From contig CANXME010000213.1 in NCBI GenBank assembly GCA_948144175.1, positions 2,023,501-2,087,500 of the forward strand: a DNA stretch of 64,000 nt, given 5' to 3'. The notes below the pieces were generated by a model. That model worked only from the letters and a program-made list of their open reading frames with translations. It was not told the origin of the DNA and searched no databases. The stretch is from Closterium sp. NIES-65 (Eukaryota > Streptophyta > Zygnematophyceae > Desmidiales > Closteriaceae). Both the position numbers and the translations under genes were made by a program. Shown piece by piece: positions 36,916 through 49,079 of the stretch. How positions within the stretch are numbered: the first letter of the stretch is position 1; each line of letters opens with the position of its first letter.

Positions 36916-39463
36916 CTCCCCTTCGCTTCTGGAGTGTCGCTAATGGTGACGTGGCCTTGTCCAGTCAGCAGCATGCAGTACTCGAACTTCTGTTTTCCGA
37001 ATTTCTTGGTCAAGTAATCGGCTGCCATCTCGGACGTGGGACAGTAGGATAATTCGAGTTTCCCTTTCTCGATCTCGTCTTTCACGAAGAAGTATCGCAG
37101 AGCGATATGCTTCGTTCTGTTCGCGAATCCGCTTTTGTTGGCGATGCGAATTGCAGATTGGTTGTCGCAGAATAGGGTGAAGTTGGGTAACTCGGCTAAC
37201 TTTGCTTCTTCCAGCAGCTCGCGAAGGTAGAGTCCTTCCTTGGTGGCTGAGCAGAGTGCGATATATTCTGCTTCAGCTGAGGAGAGAGCAATTAGTTCCT
37301 GCTTGCTCGATTGCCAGGAGATAGGTCCGATAGGCTCGAGACGATAGACGTAGCCAGTGCGAGAGCGCCTATTGTCGGAATCGCCGGCATGATCGGCATC
37401 GACGTAGCCGATTAGTTTCGTGGTCGTAGTTTCGTTTTTGTAGTAAGTCAGGCCGATCGTCGGAGTGCTCACGAAGTAGTGTAGTGCACGATCGAGCTCC
37501 GCCAGGTACTCTGCTTCGGGTTTCTTGAGGTAGGTAGCGAGTTGGCTTGCGGAGTAGGATAGATCCGGGCGGCAGGTGACGGCTGCGAAGAGGAGGCAGC
37601 CCAGTTTCCTCTGGTAGTCTCGTATTCCGGCAGCTTTGAGTGGAGCGGAATTTCCTTTGTTACTTCCTGCCGTGTAGCGGTATGGCGTGGTGATAGCCGT
37701 AGGTGTGAGCGAGAAGCGCTTGGCGATAGTGTCGGCGTATTTCTCGGCGCTTAAGTAGATAGCATTTTCTTCTTCGCGGATGTTGAGCCCGAGGTACTGG
37801 GTGACGGTAGAAGAAACCGTGAGCGTGAGGTCCTTCTGCAGCTCCCCTTCGAACCAGGTGGTGATGTCGTCGGTGGAGCCGATGTAGAGTAGGTCGTCGA
37901 CGTAGACGATCAGTAGGATGTAATCGGCGTCTTTAGTGAATCGATACATTCCTTGGTCGTGCGGCAGTTGGCGGAATCCGATGCGAGTGAGTCGGGTGTG
38001 TAGGTGCTGTTGCCACAGCCGCGGGGATTGTTTGATTCCGTAGAGCGATTTCAGTAGCTGGCAGACCTGATTGGGGTTTCCGTGGGTACCGTGTGGGAGT
38101 TCGACGAAGATTTCGGCGTCGACGGGTGCGTAGAGAAATGCGTTGGCGACATCGATTTGTCGCGGTTTCTTCTTCTTCATGGCGGCAACGGCGAGAAGAA
38201 TTCGAAGAGAGGTATGTCGAATAACTGGGGCGAATGTCTCGGTGAAGTCTCGTCCTTGCTCTTGGTCGAATCCACGCACGACCCAGCGTGCTTTGAACTT
38301 CTCGATTGTGCCGTCTGCTTTCGTTTTGATGCGGAAGACCCATTTCTCAGTGAGAATGGTCTTGTTCCTTGCCACGCTTGCGAGAACGACCTTCCAAGTG
38401 TTGCGTTCCTCCAGTGCCTTAAACTCTCTGTCCATGGCTTCGCGCCATTTCTCCCTGTGTTCCCCCCCCAGAGCCTGCTGAACCGTCGCAGGCTCCTTAG
38501 GAAGTGCGTTGCCGTGGACTGCGGTGACGAGGCCGAGGATTTGCAGTCCAGTCTGTGAGTATCGGGGGAGTGTTGGATCCTCGGGAAAAGCTGCTTCGTC
38601 TCCCGCTTCTGGATCGGGTATGAAATTTGGCCCTATCCGTTCTGCTTCGTTTGTGTTGAGTGTCGCAGGTTTTACGTAACCGTTGTCGGCGAAGTGATAG
38701 AAGACTTCGGCGTTGACACTGTCGCGACGATTGTCTTCATCCATGGGCACGTCGACGGAGCAGTACGGGAGAGGTCCGGTTTCTTCCGATGCGCTGTCGA
38801 CGTTCTGTTCATCCCAGTCTGCTTCGTCCGCTGCTGAGGCGAAGGCTCTGTCACCACAAAAACCACCTGTGGGGTCCTGATTCTCGTGCAAGTTGGCGAG
38901 GTACGTTTGAAGGGTGAGTCGCTCGTAGAAGATCACGTCACGTGCAGCGAGTGTTTCCTTGGAGTGGACGTCGAAGATTTTCCACGCGTTGTAATTCTTT
39001 TCGATGCCGAGGTGTAGTCCCCACTGTGCACGTTGTGAAAATCTTCCCGCTCGTGCCTCTAGGGGTCGGTACTGTACCATGCACCCGAAAACTCGTAACA
39101 TTTTCGTGCTGCCCTGTTTCCCTGTCCACAGCAGATGCGGAGATGCGTTGTTCGGAAGTGAGGAGGACGACATCAAGTTGTGCAGCATGACAGCATGGTC
39201 CATTGCTGCAGGCCACTGGTGGTTGGGTAGCGGCATGCCACGTAGCAGTTTGCGCATGCTGTTCTGCAGAGTCCTGTTCATTCTTTCTGCGACACCTTGC
39301 TGCTGATGGGCGTAGGGAAGGGAGAGGAGCTGCTTGATTCCTCTTTCCGCCAGGTACTGCTTGAATCGCTGAGAGGTGTTTTTTCCTCCTCCGTCTGACT
39401 GGAAGCTTTTCAGCTGTGCTCCCGACTCTCTCTCTGCTACTGGTAGCCAGGCGGCGAACGCTG
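36894..39463 (-). pseudogene. E7 pol, integrase C-half, RT and RNase H
   Basis: Open on the minus strand from the E8 junction to 36894. It begins inside the integrase core (AFAAWLPV) with FQSDGGGK, where SDNGGE is usual, and HQQQGVAERMNR, which holds the catalytic Glu. RT follows (WVFRIKTKADG, VANAFLYA, and YILLIVYVDDLLYIGS) and then RNase H (YVDADHAGDSDNRRS, SSAEAEY, and KHIALRYFFVKDEI). The segment is undamaged but separated from gag-protease by E8, so it cannot be made as a Gag-Pol fusion. Confidence 0.88.
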
Positions 39464-39596
39464 TGTCAGAACATTATAGCTTACTTATTTGTGTAGGCTA
39501 TAGTGGGGTATCCCATAGGGGGTACAACCTAATTAGGGTTTCGTATTTGTACTCACTTCATTCATAGTTCATTTATTCTTGTTCAGTTGTTTCACA
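39464..39596 (+). repeat. 5' LTR of E8 (only one present)
   Basis: 133 bp, TGTCAGAACA...TTTCACA. It has the shared LTR core GGCTATAGTGGGGTA and resembles the E1 LTR. Confidence 0.88.
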
Positions 39597-39719
39597 TGGT
39601 ATAGAGCAGGTTCCCCTGTGGGAACTGTGCCTAGGGCCCACCACTCGAAATCTTTTTTTTCCTGCCCGAAGCGCACTCATCCCGAGTCGCGCCTCGGGCT
39701 ACTCCTTCCCCGAGCCGCC

Positions 39720-40440
39720 CTAGCAGCCGGCCTTACCCTCGCGGCCCCGCCACCCAGTGAACGCGGCCCCGCCGCCTCTTCTCTCGCGGCCCCGCCGCCC
39801 AAGCGCTCGCGGCCCCCGCCGTCCCTGATCTCGCGGCCCCGCCGCCCGAGCGCTCCCGGCCCCGCCGCCCCTGATACGCGGCCCCGCCGCCCGAGCACTC
39901 GCGGCCCCCACCGTCCCTGATCTCGCGGCCCCGCCGCCCCAACGCTCCTGGCTCCGCCGCCCCTGATACGCGGCCCCGCCGCCCCAGCGCCCGCGGCCCC
40001 GCCGTCCCTGATCTTGTGGCCCCGCCGCCTCAGCGCTCACGGCCCCGCCGCCCCTGATCTCGCGGCCCCGCCGCCCTAAGCGCTCCCGGCCCCAGCCGCC
40101 CCTACTACGCGGCCCCGCCGCCCCTGGTCTCGCGGCCCCGCCGCCCCAGCACTAACGGCCCCGCCGCCCTTTGCTCTCGCGCCGCCCGACTTCAGCAGCA
40201 GAGCCGCCCGGAGCAGCCGAGCCGCCCAGGAGCCGCCGAGCCGCCCAGCAGCAGCCGAGCCGCCCAACAGCAGCCGAGCCGCCCGGAGCCGCCGAGCCGC
40301 CCAGCAGCAGCCGAGCCGCCCGGAGCCGCCGAGCCGCCCAGCAGCCGCCGAGCCGCCAAGCAGCAGCCGAGCCGCCCGGGAGCCGAGACGCCCAGCAGCC
40401 TAGCAGCCGTGTCGCCAGGCGACCTTCCTCCTGAGCCGCC
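39720..40440 (+). repeat. GC-rich tandem arrays in the E8 leader
   Basis: CTCGCGGCCCCGCCGCC-type units are at 39740-40170. At 40190-40440 the unit is GCCGAGCCGCCCAGCAGCA-like. Same organisation as the E3 leader. Confidence 0.8.
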
Positions 40441-40523
40441 CGACCTGCCCTGCCTGGTGAGCACTGCACTGCTGTCACTGCGTACCCTTCCCCTACTGCT
40501 TGCACTGCTCCACTGTCGTCGTC

Positions 40524-41582
40524 ATGGCTACACCCAGTGTCCTCGCTTTTGACGCTGAGGGTCGAGCCATTGACTTTGAGGTCTGGCTCGACGACCTACA
40601 GCTGTTTTTACAGTGCGACAGGGCCGACGGTCTGTCTCTCTTTGACCTCACCTCTGGCGCCGTCCCTGCCCCTGCTGCTGATGCTGACGCCAGTGTTCGC
40701 TCTCAGTGGGCCACGCGCGATGCTGCTGCACGTCTTGCTGTGCGTCGCCACCTGCCTACCGCTGAGCGCGCGCACTTTAGCCAGTACAAGAGTGCTCAGA
40801 CCTTGTACGACGCTGTAGTTGCGCGCTACTCCTCCCCTGCCACTGCTGCACTGAGCCGCCTCATGCTCCCCTTCCTCTTCCCTGACCTTGCCGCCTTTCC
40901 CACTGTCGCTGATCTCATCACGCACCTCCGCACTAGTGACACTCGCTACCGCGCTGCGCTTCCTGCTGACTTCTGCGCCAAGAACCCCCCCCCCATGTAC
41001 ATCACTCTCTACTTCTTAGTCACTCGCCTCCCCGACTCCCTTCGTGTAGTCCGGGACCACTTCCTCGCGGTCTGTCCCACCACCCTCACAGTCGACAGCC
41101 TCGAGAAGGCCCTCCTTGCAGCAGAGAAGAGCATAGTTGCTGTAGGAGCCTCTCGAGGTGACCCCCGCGCCCCCATCTTTGAGGGGTGTTCTCCTTCCCC
41201 TCTCCTGCCCTCTGTCGCCTCTGCCGCTGTGGCCGACCTCGTTGGTCTTGAGTCGGTCGGTGCGGCGTCTGCCCCTAGCGGGAGACGCCGCTCTGGCAAG
41301 GGCAAGGGGGGCAAGGGAGCGGGTGGGGCTAGTGGGGGCGGTGGCGGTGGAGGTGGAGGCGGCGGAGGGAGTGGGGGTGGCGGTGGAGGTGGTAGCGGGG
41401 GTGGGGGTGCTAGTGGCAGCAGTGGAGGCGGGAGTGGCGGCGGCGGTGGCGGTGGTAGCGGAGGTGGCGGAGGTGGCGGCGGTGGAGGTGGAGGCGGGGG
41501 CGGTGGAGGCGGAGGCGGGGGTGGCGGAGGTGGAGGTGGTCGGAGTGGAGCTTCGCAGCGGAGCGGCACTAGTGGCGGTCAG

Positions 41583-41614
<32 letters not shown>

Positions 41615-44600
41615 TTCTCGCGACGTCCCCACCCCTCAGCAGCTCCGTGAGTGGTACACGCAGCGTCAGCGCGGTGGGGGTTTTGGTCCCTGCACCTACG
41701 TTCTGCGCACTGGCGACCGCACTGGAGAGCAGTGTGGGGGTGCCCACTCCGCCCAGCGCTGCTTTGGCCGCCTGACGGACGCTTGGCGTCAGCAGTTCCC
41801 GGAGGCCGCGGAGATCCCCCGCTGGGGAGAGCTGTCTAGGGCTGGTGTAGCTATCTTTGATCTTGATTTTGATGCTATCCTTGCTGCCATGTATGCTGTG
41901 ACCATTAGTGAGGAGGGTGACTGTTACCGGTGTTTCCCGCCCGACCCGGGCATTGGTACTGCTGCTCCAGGTGCCGGTGAGGCTTCTGCTCTAGGTGCCA
42001 GTGCGTCTGTGCTCTCAGGTGCTCGTGAGACTGCTCTCTCAGGTACTAGTGCGTCTGCGCTCTCAGGTACTGCGTCGGCTTCGGCCTCCTACACCTTCAC
42101 TCTTGACTCTGGAGCGTCTCGCTCTTTCTTTCGGGACCGCACCACACTTACGCCGCTTAGTCGGCCGGTTGCGGTTTCCCTGGCTGACCCCTCTGGGGGT
42201 CCTGTCCTGGCTCGCTTCTCCACGGTCCTCCCGTGTCCGGCGGCTCCCTCTGGCACCCTGTCTGGTCTCTACCTCCCCTCGTTCTCTACGAACTTGGTGA
42301 GTGGTGCTGACCTACAGGATGTGGGGGTCCACCAGTTCACCCCTGGTAGTCAGCGAGTGACGCACTGCACGGAGGCTAGCACGGGTCGTCACCTGGCTAC
42401 GTTTACACGTCAGCCAGGGTCGAGCCTGTACACACTGACCACTGCTTCTCCTCCAGGTGCTGAGTCTGGTAGAGTCCCTTCGTCTGGTCAGGTGTTTGCT
42501 GCAGCGTCCAGGTCTGGTCCTGAGTCTGCCCCCTGTTCGTGTCGCCGTCTGTCTCACGAGACCCTCCTCTGGCACCACCGTCTTGGCCACCCCTCTCTGC
42601 TTCGGCTCAGAGGCATGGCCTCCCGTCTTCTTGTGTCTAGTCTCCCCCGGTCTCTACCTCCCCTTCCTCAGGGCCCTGGCCCTGCCTGTGTCCCCTTTGT
42701 CGAGGGGCGCCAGCGTGCTGCCCCTCACTCCTCCCAGTTTCCTCCGACAGAGGCTCCGTTGCAGACGCTTCACATGGACGTGTGGGGCCCTGCCCGCGTC
42801 CGTGGACTCGGTCACGAGCGCTACTTCCTGCTGGTGGTTGACGACTACTCGCGTTACACCACAGTCTTCCCCTTGCGCAGCAAGGGTGATGTCACTGAGG
42901 TGCTGATCGACTGGATCCGCGCAGCTCGTCTCCAGCTCAGGCAGAGCTTTGGCTCGGACTTTCCTGTGTTGCGTCTGCACTCGGACAGAGGCGGAGAGTT
43001 CTCTTCTGGCCTTCTGCGTGCCTACTGTCGTGCGCGAGGCATCCGCCAGACCTTCACGCTTTCGGACTCCCCGCAGCAAAATGGGATTGCAGAGCGCCGC
43101 ATTGGCATGGTCATGGACGTCGCTCGTACGTCCATGATGCATGCGGCTGCCCCCCATTTTCTGTGGCCGTTTGCGGTCAGGTACGCAGCGCATCAGATCA
43201 ACCTCCACCCCAGGGTCTCCAGGCCGGAGACCTCCCCAGCGCTGCTGTGGACGGGGAAGGTTGGCGATGCGTCGGCGTTCCGGGTCTGGGGATCTCGGGC
43301 GTTTGTCCGCGACTTGTCTGCGGACAAGCTGTCCCCCCGCGCTGCTCCCTGCGTCTTCCTGGGGTTCCCCCACGACGCCCCTGGGTGGCAGTTCTACCAC
43401 CCCACCTCTCGACGTGTTCTGTCCTCCCAGGACGTCACGTTCGACGAGTCGGTACCCTACTACCGCCTCTTCCCCTACCGCACTCCGTCCCTCCCCCCGC
43501 CCCCGCTCTTCTTGGTACCAGGTCCCCCCCCGGTAGACCCCCTCCCCCCTCAGGGTCCTGCCCCTTCAGGTGTGTCCCAGGCAGACGCGGTCGAGCCTGT
43601 CGAGGTCACTGGTGACTCTGGTGCTGCTGCGGGAGCTGAGCCTGGGGGTGCTGAGACTGGAGGTGCTACGCCTGCGGGTGCTGAGCCTGGGGGTGCGGAG
43701 TCTAGAGGTGCTGAGCCTGGGGGTGCTGAGCCTGGGGGTGCTGAGCCTAGGGGTGCTGAGCGTGGAGGTGCTGAGCCTGGGGGTGCTGTGCCTCGGGGTA
43801 CTGAGCCTGGGGGTGCTGAGCCTGGGGGTACTGAGCCTGGGGGTGCTGAGCCTGGGGGTGCTGAGACTGGGGGTGCTCCGCGTGGAGGTGCTTCGTCTCG
43901 TCGAGAGCCACTCTCCCCTCAGGAGCTTCGTGAGTGGTTTGCCAGGCGCTGGAGGCGTGCTGCTGGTGCTGGAGGTTCTTCGGCTGCAGAGGGTACTGCT
44001 GCCGAGCGTCCCGGCGGTGCTCGTACTGTGGGTGCTGGAGCTGCTGGGTCTGAGGGTTCTCCTGGAGCTGGTGCTGCTGAGGGTGTTGACGCTGAGACTG
44101 CCGCTGGAGGTCCGACTGGTGGTGCTCCTGGTGGTGCTGCTGGAGGTTCTGGAGCTACTGGAGGTGCTGCTGGAGCGGGTACTCCTGCAGGGGGTACTGG
44201 TGCTGTCCCTGCTGTTTCTGGCGTCGCTGCGCGGCCCCGGCCGTACTTCGTTCCGCTCCTGCAGCAGGTTCTTGGTCTTACACCTTCTCCTGGTCCTCCT
44301 CCTCCTCCCTTAGAGGGTCCACAGCCTGTCTCGTCACAGTCACAGCTACAGCCTGCCTCACCTTTGCCTGCTCCTTCTCCCTACGCTGGTCCGACTGGAG
44401 GTCTTACTGAGCGTCGTGAGCCTGCGTCTCGTCCTGCGTCGCCTGTTCGTACTGCGCGCACTAGTGGTCGTGGTTCGCGTCAGCGTCCTCCTCCTCTCCC
44501 TGGCACGCACCGGATGTCTCTGCGTCCGTCTACTGCTCCTCTGCGTGCCCCTTTGCCTTCTCCTCCTGCTTCCTCTCTTCCTGCTCTTGCCGACCCGGAG

Positions 44601-45617
44601 TCGGACTCTCTTCGTGCTGCCAGTCCTACTGTCACGCGTCTTCTTGCTACTGCTGTCACTGACCCTTCTTTCGAGTCTTCTGCTGCGTCTGCCCTTGTCA
44701 CTGAGCTCGTCGACTTTGCTGCGCGTTGTCGTCTAGACTACGCTGCTAGTCTTGTCGCTGAGTCTGAGCCTGCCTGTCCTCCGTCCGTCGGGGGTGAGTG
44801 TGCCCTTGGCACGGACGTCCTTGAGGACAGGCAGGAGGAGTTCCAGTGTCTGGCCGCCGCTTCACCTCATCTCGCGTCTGTACTGCTAGCCCCTGAGGGA
44901 GACCCGGATGCACTAGACATCCCGACTCCGCGCTCTTACGCGGAGGCGATAGAGGGTCCCTACTCCTCTCAGTGGCAGGCAGCTATGGATGCAGAGATGG
45001 CTTCCTGGAAGTCCACAGGCACCTACGTCGACGCTGTTCCCCCTCCTGGGGCGAACATCGTCAGTGGCATGTGGATTTTCAGGGTGAAGCGGCCGCCGGG
45101 TTCTCCGCCTGTCTTCAAGGCGCGTTACGTGGCTCGTGGCTTCAGTCAGCGGCAGGGGGTTGACTACTTTCAGACCTTCTCCCCCACCCCGAAGATGACC
45201 ACTCTTCGGGTACTGCTGCACGTTGCTGCTCACCGTAACTACGAGCTGCACTCTCTCGACTTCAGCACAACTTTCTTGCAGGGCAGCCTGCACGAGGAGA
45301 TCTGGCTGCGTCGCCCACCTGGCTTCACTAGGTCTTTCCCTCCTGGTACCCAGTGGAGTCTCCGGCGTCCAGTCTACGGTCTCTGCCAGGCGCCACGTGA
45401 GTGGCACAACACACTGAGGACTACGCTTGCGGCACTTGGGTTTGCTCCTTCTACTGCCGGCCCGTCGCTGTTTCTGCGCACCGACACCTCTCTGCCGCCG
45501 TTCTACATCCTCGTGTACGTCGATGACTTGGTCTTTGCCACAGCGGACATTGCTGGACTCGCTTACGTGAAGTCCGAGCTGCAGAAGAGACACACGTGCC
45601 ATGTCGCGGCTGGGTAG
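40524..45617 (+). pseudogene. E8 Gag-Pol, intact but cut off after RT
   Basis: ATG 40524 (GTCATGGC context) starts MATPSVLAF as in E3. Gag, a Gly-rich tract (nt 41335-41545), the zinc knuckle C-x13-C-x3-H-x4-C from 41691, protease DSGAS, the integrase zinc finger and D/D/E blocks, an AEPGG repeat linker and RT with YVDD follow without stop. The E8 part ends at about 45600. Five codons of antisense E7 sequence are added before a TAG at 45615-45617. RNase H is lost, so reverse transcription could not be completed by this protein. It could still act as Gag, protease or integrase source if expressed. Confidence 0.88.
43625..43895 (+). repeat. 15-bp minisatellite (AEPGG repeats) in E8
   Basis: About eighteen units of GCTGAGCCTGGGGGT and close variants, in frame. 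This is the cleanest and longest of the four arrays of this kind. Confidence 0.88.
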
Positions 45618-48161
45618 GTTTAGATGCCAGACGTATCGAGTGGCGGCGTCGATGAAGGTTATCGTGTAATTGTAGGTGACTTGTCCTGGTTCTCGATTGA
45701 AGAGAATATCGCTGTACACCTTCTCGAGTGGTGCGTATGCGGGTGCGCTCGGGTTGTGGTGAGGAGTGAACGGTCGATGTGGTAAGTCGGCTTCGGGGCA
45801 GGTAAGGCAAGTTCCTCGTGCCCGTTGAAGTTCTCTACCATCGGGTAGTAGTAATGAGTCCTTGTCTAGGACTCCTGCTCTTATTGTATTATTTAACACG
45901 GTGATGCTTGGATGTCCCATGCGTGCGTGCCAGATCTCTTCGGAGGCGCGGTGTCCGGGTGAGCGTCGATATGCGTCGGAGTTGGAGTAGAAGCTGGCGA
46001 CGACGTTTGCGCTTCTGTGGACTTCCCGTTGAGTTGGGTTCAGCTGCTGTGCGGGTGTTGGTGTTGCTTCGTCAACGAGAACTGGTGTCGCTGCAGCTGA
46101 CGATGGTTCTGCTGCTGCCGGTGTTGCCTCTGCTGCTGCCGATGTTGTCTCTGCTGCTGCCGATGTTGTCTCTGCTGCTGCCGAATGTTGAATAGTTGCT
46201 AACGCGCGTGTTCGTTCTGCTTCAGGGATGGTGTGCGAGTACCAGAAGCCTTCCGGGCTGAAGTCTGGATCAAGATCTGGAGGGTGCGTCCAGTCGGCGA
46301 AGTTCACGATGGCGTCGCTGTCTGCGGTGCCCAAGTCAGGGACGAAGTCAAGGACAAAGACGTTATTCTTCAGAACCGCCTTTCCGATGTAGAGGCCGTC
46401 CTTCCCATGGTATAGTTTGAACTCCTGGGTGGTGCTGTCGGCTTCCAGGTGTATGCCTTTCGCCATCAACTGACTGACACTCAGTAAGTTATAACCGAGT
46501 CCTTCTGCGATGAGTACCTTTGACATGTGCAGTATGACGTTTGTCTCTCTTGATTGAAGCTGAACTACTCCTTGTCGTCGTGTGCGCAGGTTCTGGTTGT
46601 TGGCGACCGTGATGACTACTTCTCGCTGGAGTCGATGTTCGCGTTGAACGAAGCGTCCCGAGGAGCACATATGTTGTCCGCAGCAACTGTCCAAGAACCA
46701 GGTGTCTTGCCCGGACGGTTCGCTTTGAGCGATGGCGGTGTATGTCGGATTCGGTTGGAGTGACTCGCGGCGAGGCGTCCTGTTGTCGAGCTCTTCTTCC
46801 GGTGAGTAGAGAGGTGGTGATTCGGTTGTGCACGAATCAGTTATCTTCACCATGCAATTGACAATGTTTCTTGCTCCTTGTGCAGATTGTCCTGTTGGAG
46901 TCGTTGAAGCTTGGATTGAGGTCGTCGGATTTGCTTGTGTTGAGGCAACTTGGAAGCTTGAAGGCCGGAGTTGTCGCTGTGGTGTTGTCTGACGAGACGG
47001 GCAGTGCGTGCGAGGGTGTCCCGAAGTCTTGCAGATGTGGCAAAACGGAGGTACCGTCTTCACTTGTTGCTGTTGTCGATTGTTGTTGTTGTTGTATCGT
47101 CGCTGAGTGTGAAACGCAAACTCCGGTGCTAATGTTTTCTTCTTGTGTCTTTCTTCTTGCAGGTCCATATCCTGCTGCTCGGCATGAATTTCGGCGCAGA
47201 GTGCCGCTTCGGAAATCCTCCCGTGTGCTCGTAATATGGCGCGAGTGGAGCGCCAGTGGGGGCCGAGACCGCCGATGACCACCGTGACAAAGGCGTCTTC
47301 TGAAATCGACCCTCCGCATCGAAGAAGCTTGTCGCGCAGTTCGCGGCAGCGGCTGATATAAGCCATGCCTTTCTCGCCTGGTTTCATTTCAATTGTTGTC
47401 AACTGCACCATTAACCTGCTTTGATTTACGCTGTCTGTTGCTTGATACAGGTTCTTCAGGTGGTTGTACGCGAGCTCCGCGGAGTTGCCGTAGCCTCGGT
47501 AAGTCCTGATGTTCTGCTGCTGGGTCGGGGTGATGTTTCTTAGCAGTATCGTGTACGCCATCATTGATTGATAGGTGTACTGCTGCTTCTCATATTGTGT
47601 CCCGTTTGTTGGATATGGCAGGGACCCGTCGAAGAAGCCGAGAATCTGTGCTCCTTCCATCATCAGTTCGAACTCGAACGACCAGGTGAAGAAGTCTTTT
47701 CCGTCGAAGGGCTTTGTCGTTTGCAACTTGAGAACATGCGCGAATTGCGATTGAACTTGTAATGCGTCCAATGCCCTTTCTTGTCCCGGTGCAGATTGCG
47801 GTTGCGGCATGAAGCTGACGGAGCCACGCTGGGGCTCGTACGGCGCAAAGGTAGGCTGTTGTTGTTGTTGTTGTTGAATTCCGCGTGCGTAGGATGAGCC
47901 GTCGAGACTCATAGGAGTTACGTTGTTGTTGTTGCTGTTGTTTGACTGCGCAGGTACTCCTTGCTGGTGCTGCTCGTAGAAGGACATGAAGGAGAAGAAT
48001 TTCTCCATCATGCTTGGATCGAAGCCTGCGGGCGTTTCCGTAGACCCAGCTGCTGGTCTCGTGGTAGTCCCTTCTTCCATCTGTAGACCAGAGACAGGAG
48101 GTGGAGTAGGGGTAGTGCCTGGAGAACCGTTGGAGGAGCTCCTCTCCTTCCTAGTAGACAT
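45601..48161 (-). pseudogene. E7 gag, protease and integrase N-half
   Basis: ATG at 48159-48161. Features in order: a Gln/Asn-rich N-terminus; a UBN2-type Gag core (KPFDGKDFFTWSFEFELMM); a standard zinc knuckle CHICKTSGHPRTHC (C-x2-C-x4-H-x4-C); a protease-like block FLDSCCGQHMC, where the usual DSG is DSC; and an Ala/Glu repeat (AAAETTSAAAE). The integrase zinc finger (HARMGHP, CLTC) and the first catalytic Asp (VYSDILF) follow. It is interrupted at LPSRDM by E8. Coding continues at 39463. A longer open frame that runs on to 44913 reads antisense into E8 and is meaningless beyond the junction. Confidence 0.88.
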
Positions 48162-48223
48162 CTCTTCCTTGTATTAAGTATTAAGAGAAAGAGTAACTTT
48201 GAACCCTATCTGCTCTCATACCA

Positions 48224-48656
48224 TGTTGGGCTGAGATGCCCTAGGATCTTTGTAGAGTTAAAGTCTGAGTAGGATTGTAATAGCGGAAGCGTTTGAATAA
48301 AGTCCTTGAACCACCTTGCGCTAGTATGTGAGGGCAAAGTAAGTTGATTAAAACAAGCAAATACAAGGCTTTATATAAGAGTACAAGGAATACGAATAGA
48401 TATAATTAAACTGCTTTGCTGTTGCGATTCGATACAGTGCGACTCGGGCAACTGCTCAATGTCGAGTCAGTTGTGTGTCCTTGCTGTCGCGCTGTATTTG
48501 TCAAGTCAAAGGTCGCTGACTTTTGACCTTCGCGTAACCTCCAGGCGGTTACCCTAACCTCCGAGGGTTGACTCGCGATGCTTCGATTTGGACTGCTTCG
48601 CTTGTGTCCTGAGTTTCGACACGAAAGAGGCGCTTTAAGACTTATTGTTCCCAACA
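48224..48656 (-). repeat. 5' LTR of E7
   Basis: 433 bp, partner of 36483-36915, with GATCC at 48657-48661. Confidence 0.9.
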
Positions 48657-48661
48657 GATCC

Positions 48662-48856
48662 TAGGGATGGGTTACAGGCATGTCAGCCTGAGGGGGCTAT
48701 GAGCGCACTCACCTGCTACAAAAACAAGCCCTTTTATCCCAGTGGTTAGTGGCTGGGATTCTGACAGTTTTCTGAGATACAGTGGAATGCCTTTTCCTCA
48801 TTGAGGTGCACATGTAGCATCCAGTCACTGTCTACTGACAACGATATGCGATGTAT
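48662..48856. other. Unique spacer between E7 and E9
   Basis: 195 bp without repeat or gene. It is the continuation of the host sequence that ends at 36477. Confidence 0.6.
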
Positions 48857-48973
48857 TGTCAAATATTATAGCCTGTTGTGGGTTGGGCTATATGGGGTAC
48901 AACTAGTTATGGTTAGGTGATGTACCCCAATCCTGTCAACACAACGCATTCCGCTGTAGTTCTCATTCTGACA
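48857..48973 (+). repeat. 5' LTR of E9
   Basis: 117 bp, TGTCAAATATT...TTCTGACA. It is the most diverged of the short LTRs, but it keeps the GGGTTGGGCTATATGGGGTA core. Confidence 0.8.
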
Positions 48974-49079
48974 TGGTATCAGCAGTAGGTTAGCGCTCCT
49001 AGTCCTAGGCCCGCCCTTCCCTACCACTAGGGTTACCATTGCACCCTGCCAGCCCGCCAGCGCCCCTCCCCTCCCCGCC

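Larger units (their letters stand above)
39464..45600 (+). mobile_element. E8: 3'-truncated Copia element inside E7
   Basis: The 5' LTR 39464-39596 (133 bp) is followed by primer-binding site TGGTATAGAGCAGG (39597) and box AGGGCCCACC (39633). A GC-rich leader runs to 40523. Gag-Pol opens at 40524 and is intact until the sequence breaks off in RNase H/RT at about 45600 (KRHTC), where E7 resumes. No 3' LTR, polypurine tract or second target copy is present. It has the same family features as E3. Confidence 0.88.
36483..48656 (-). mobile_element. E7: Ty1/Copia element of a different lineage, split by E8
   Basis: 433-bp LTRs at 36483-36915 and 48224-48656 differ at about seven positions by eye. 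Target duplication GATCC is at 36478-36482 and 48657-48661. The minus-strand primer-binding site TGGTATGAGAGCAG directly follows the 5' LTR (48223-48210), and the leader is only about 60 bases, without GC repeats. Gag-Pol starts at 48161 and continues to about 45600, then resumes beyond E8 at 39463 and ends at 36894, inside the 3' LTR. No stop is seen in either half, so E7 was probably whole when E8 entered it. Confidence 0.92.

Noticed and set aside
44913-48161. A 1082-codon open frame on the minus strand taken as one protein
   Set aside because: Only 48161 to about 45601 is E7 Gag-Pol. The rest reads antisense through E8 RT and is a chimera made by the insertion.
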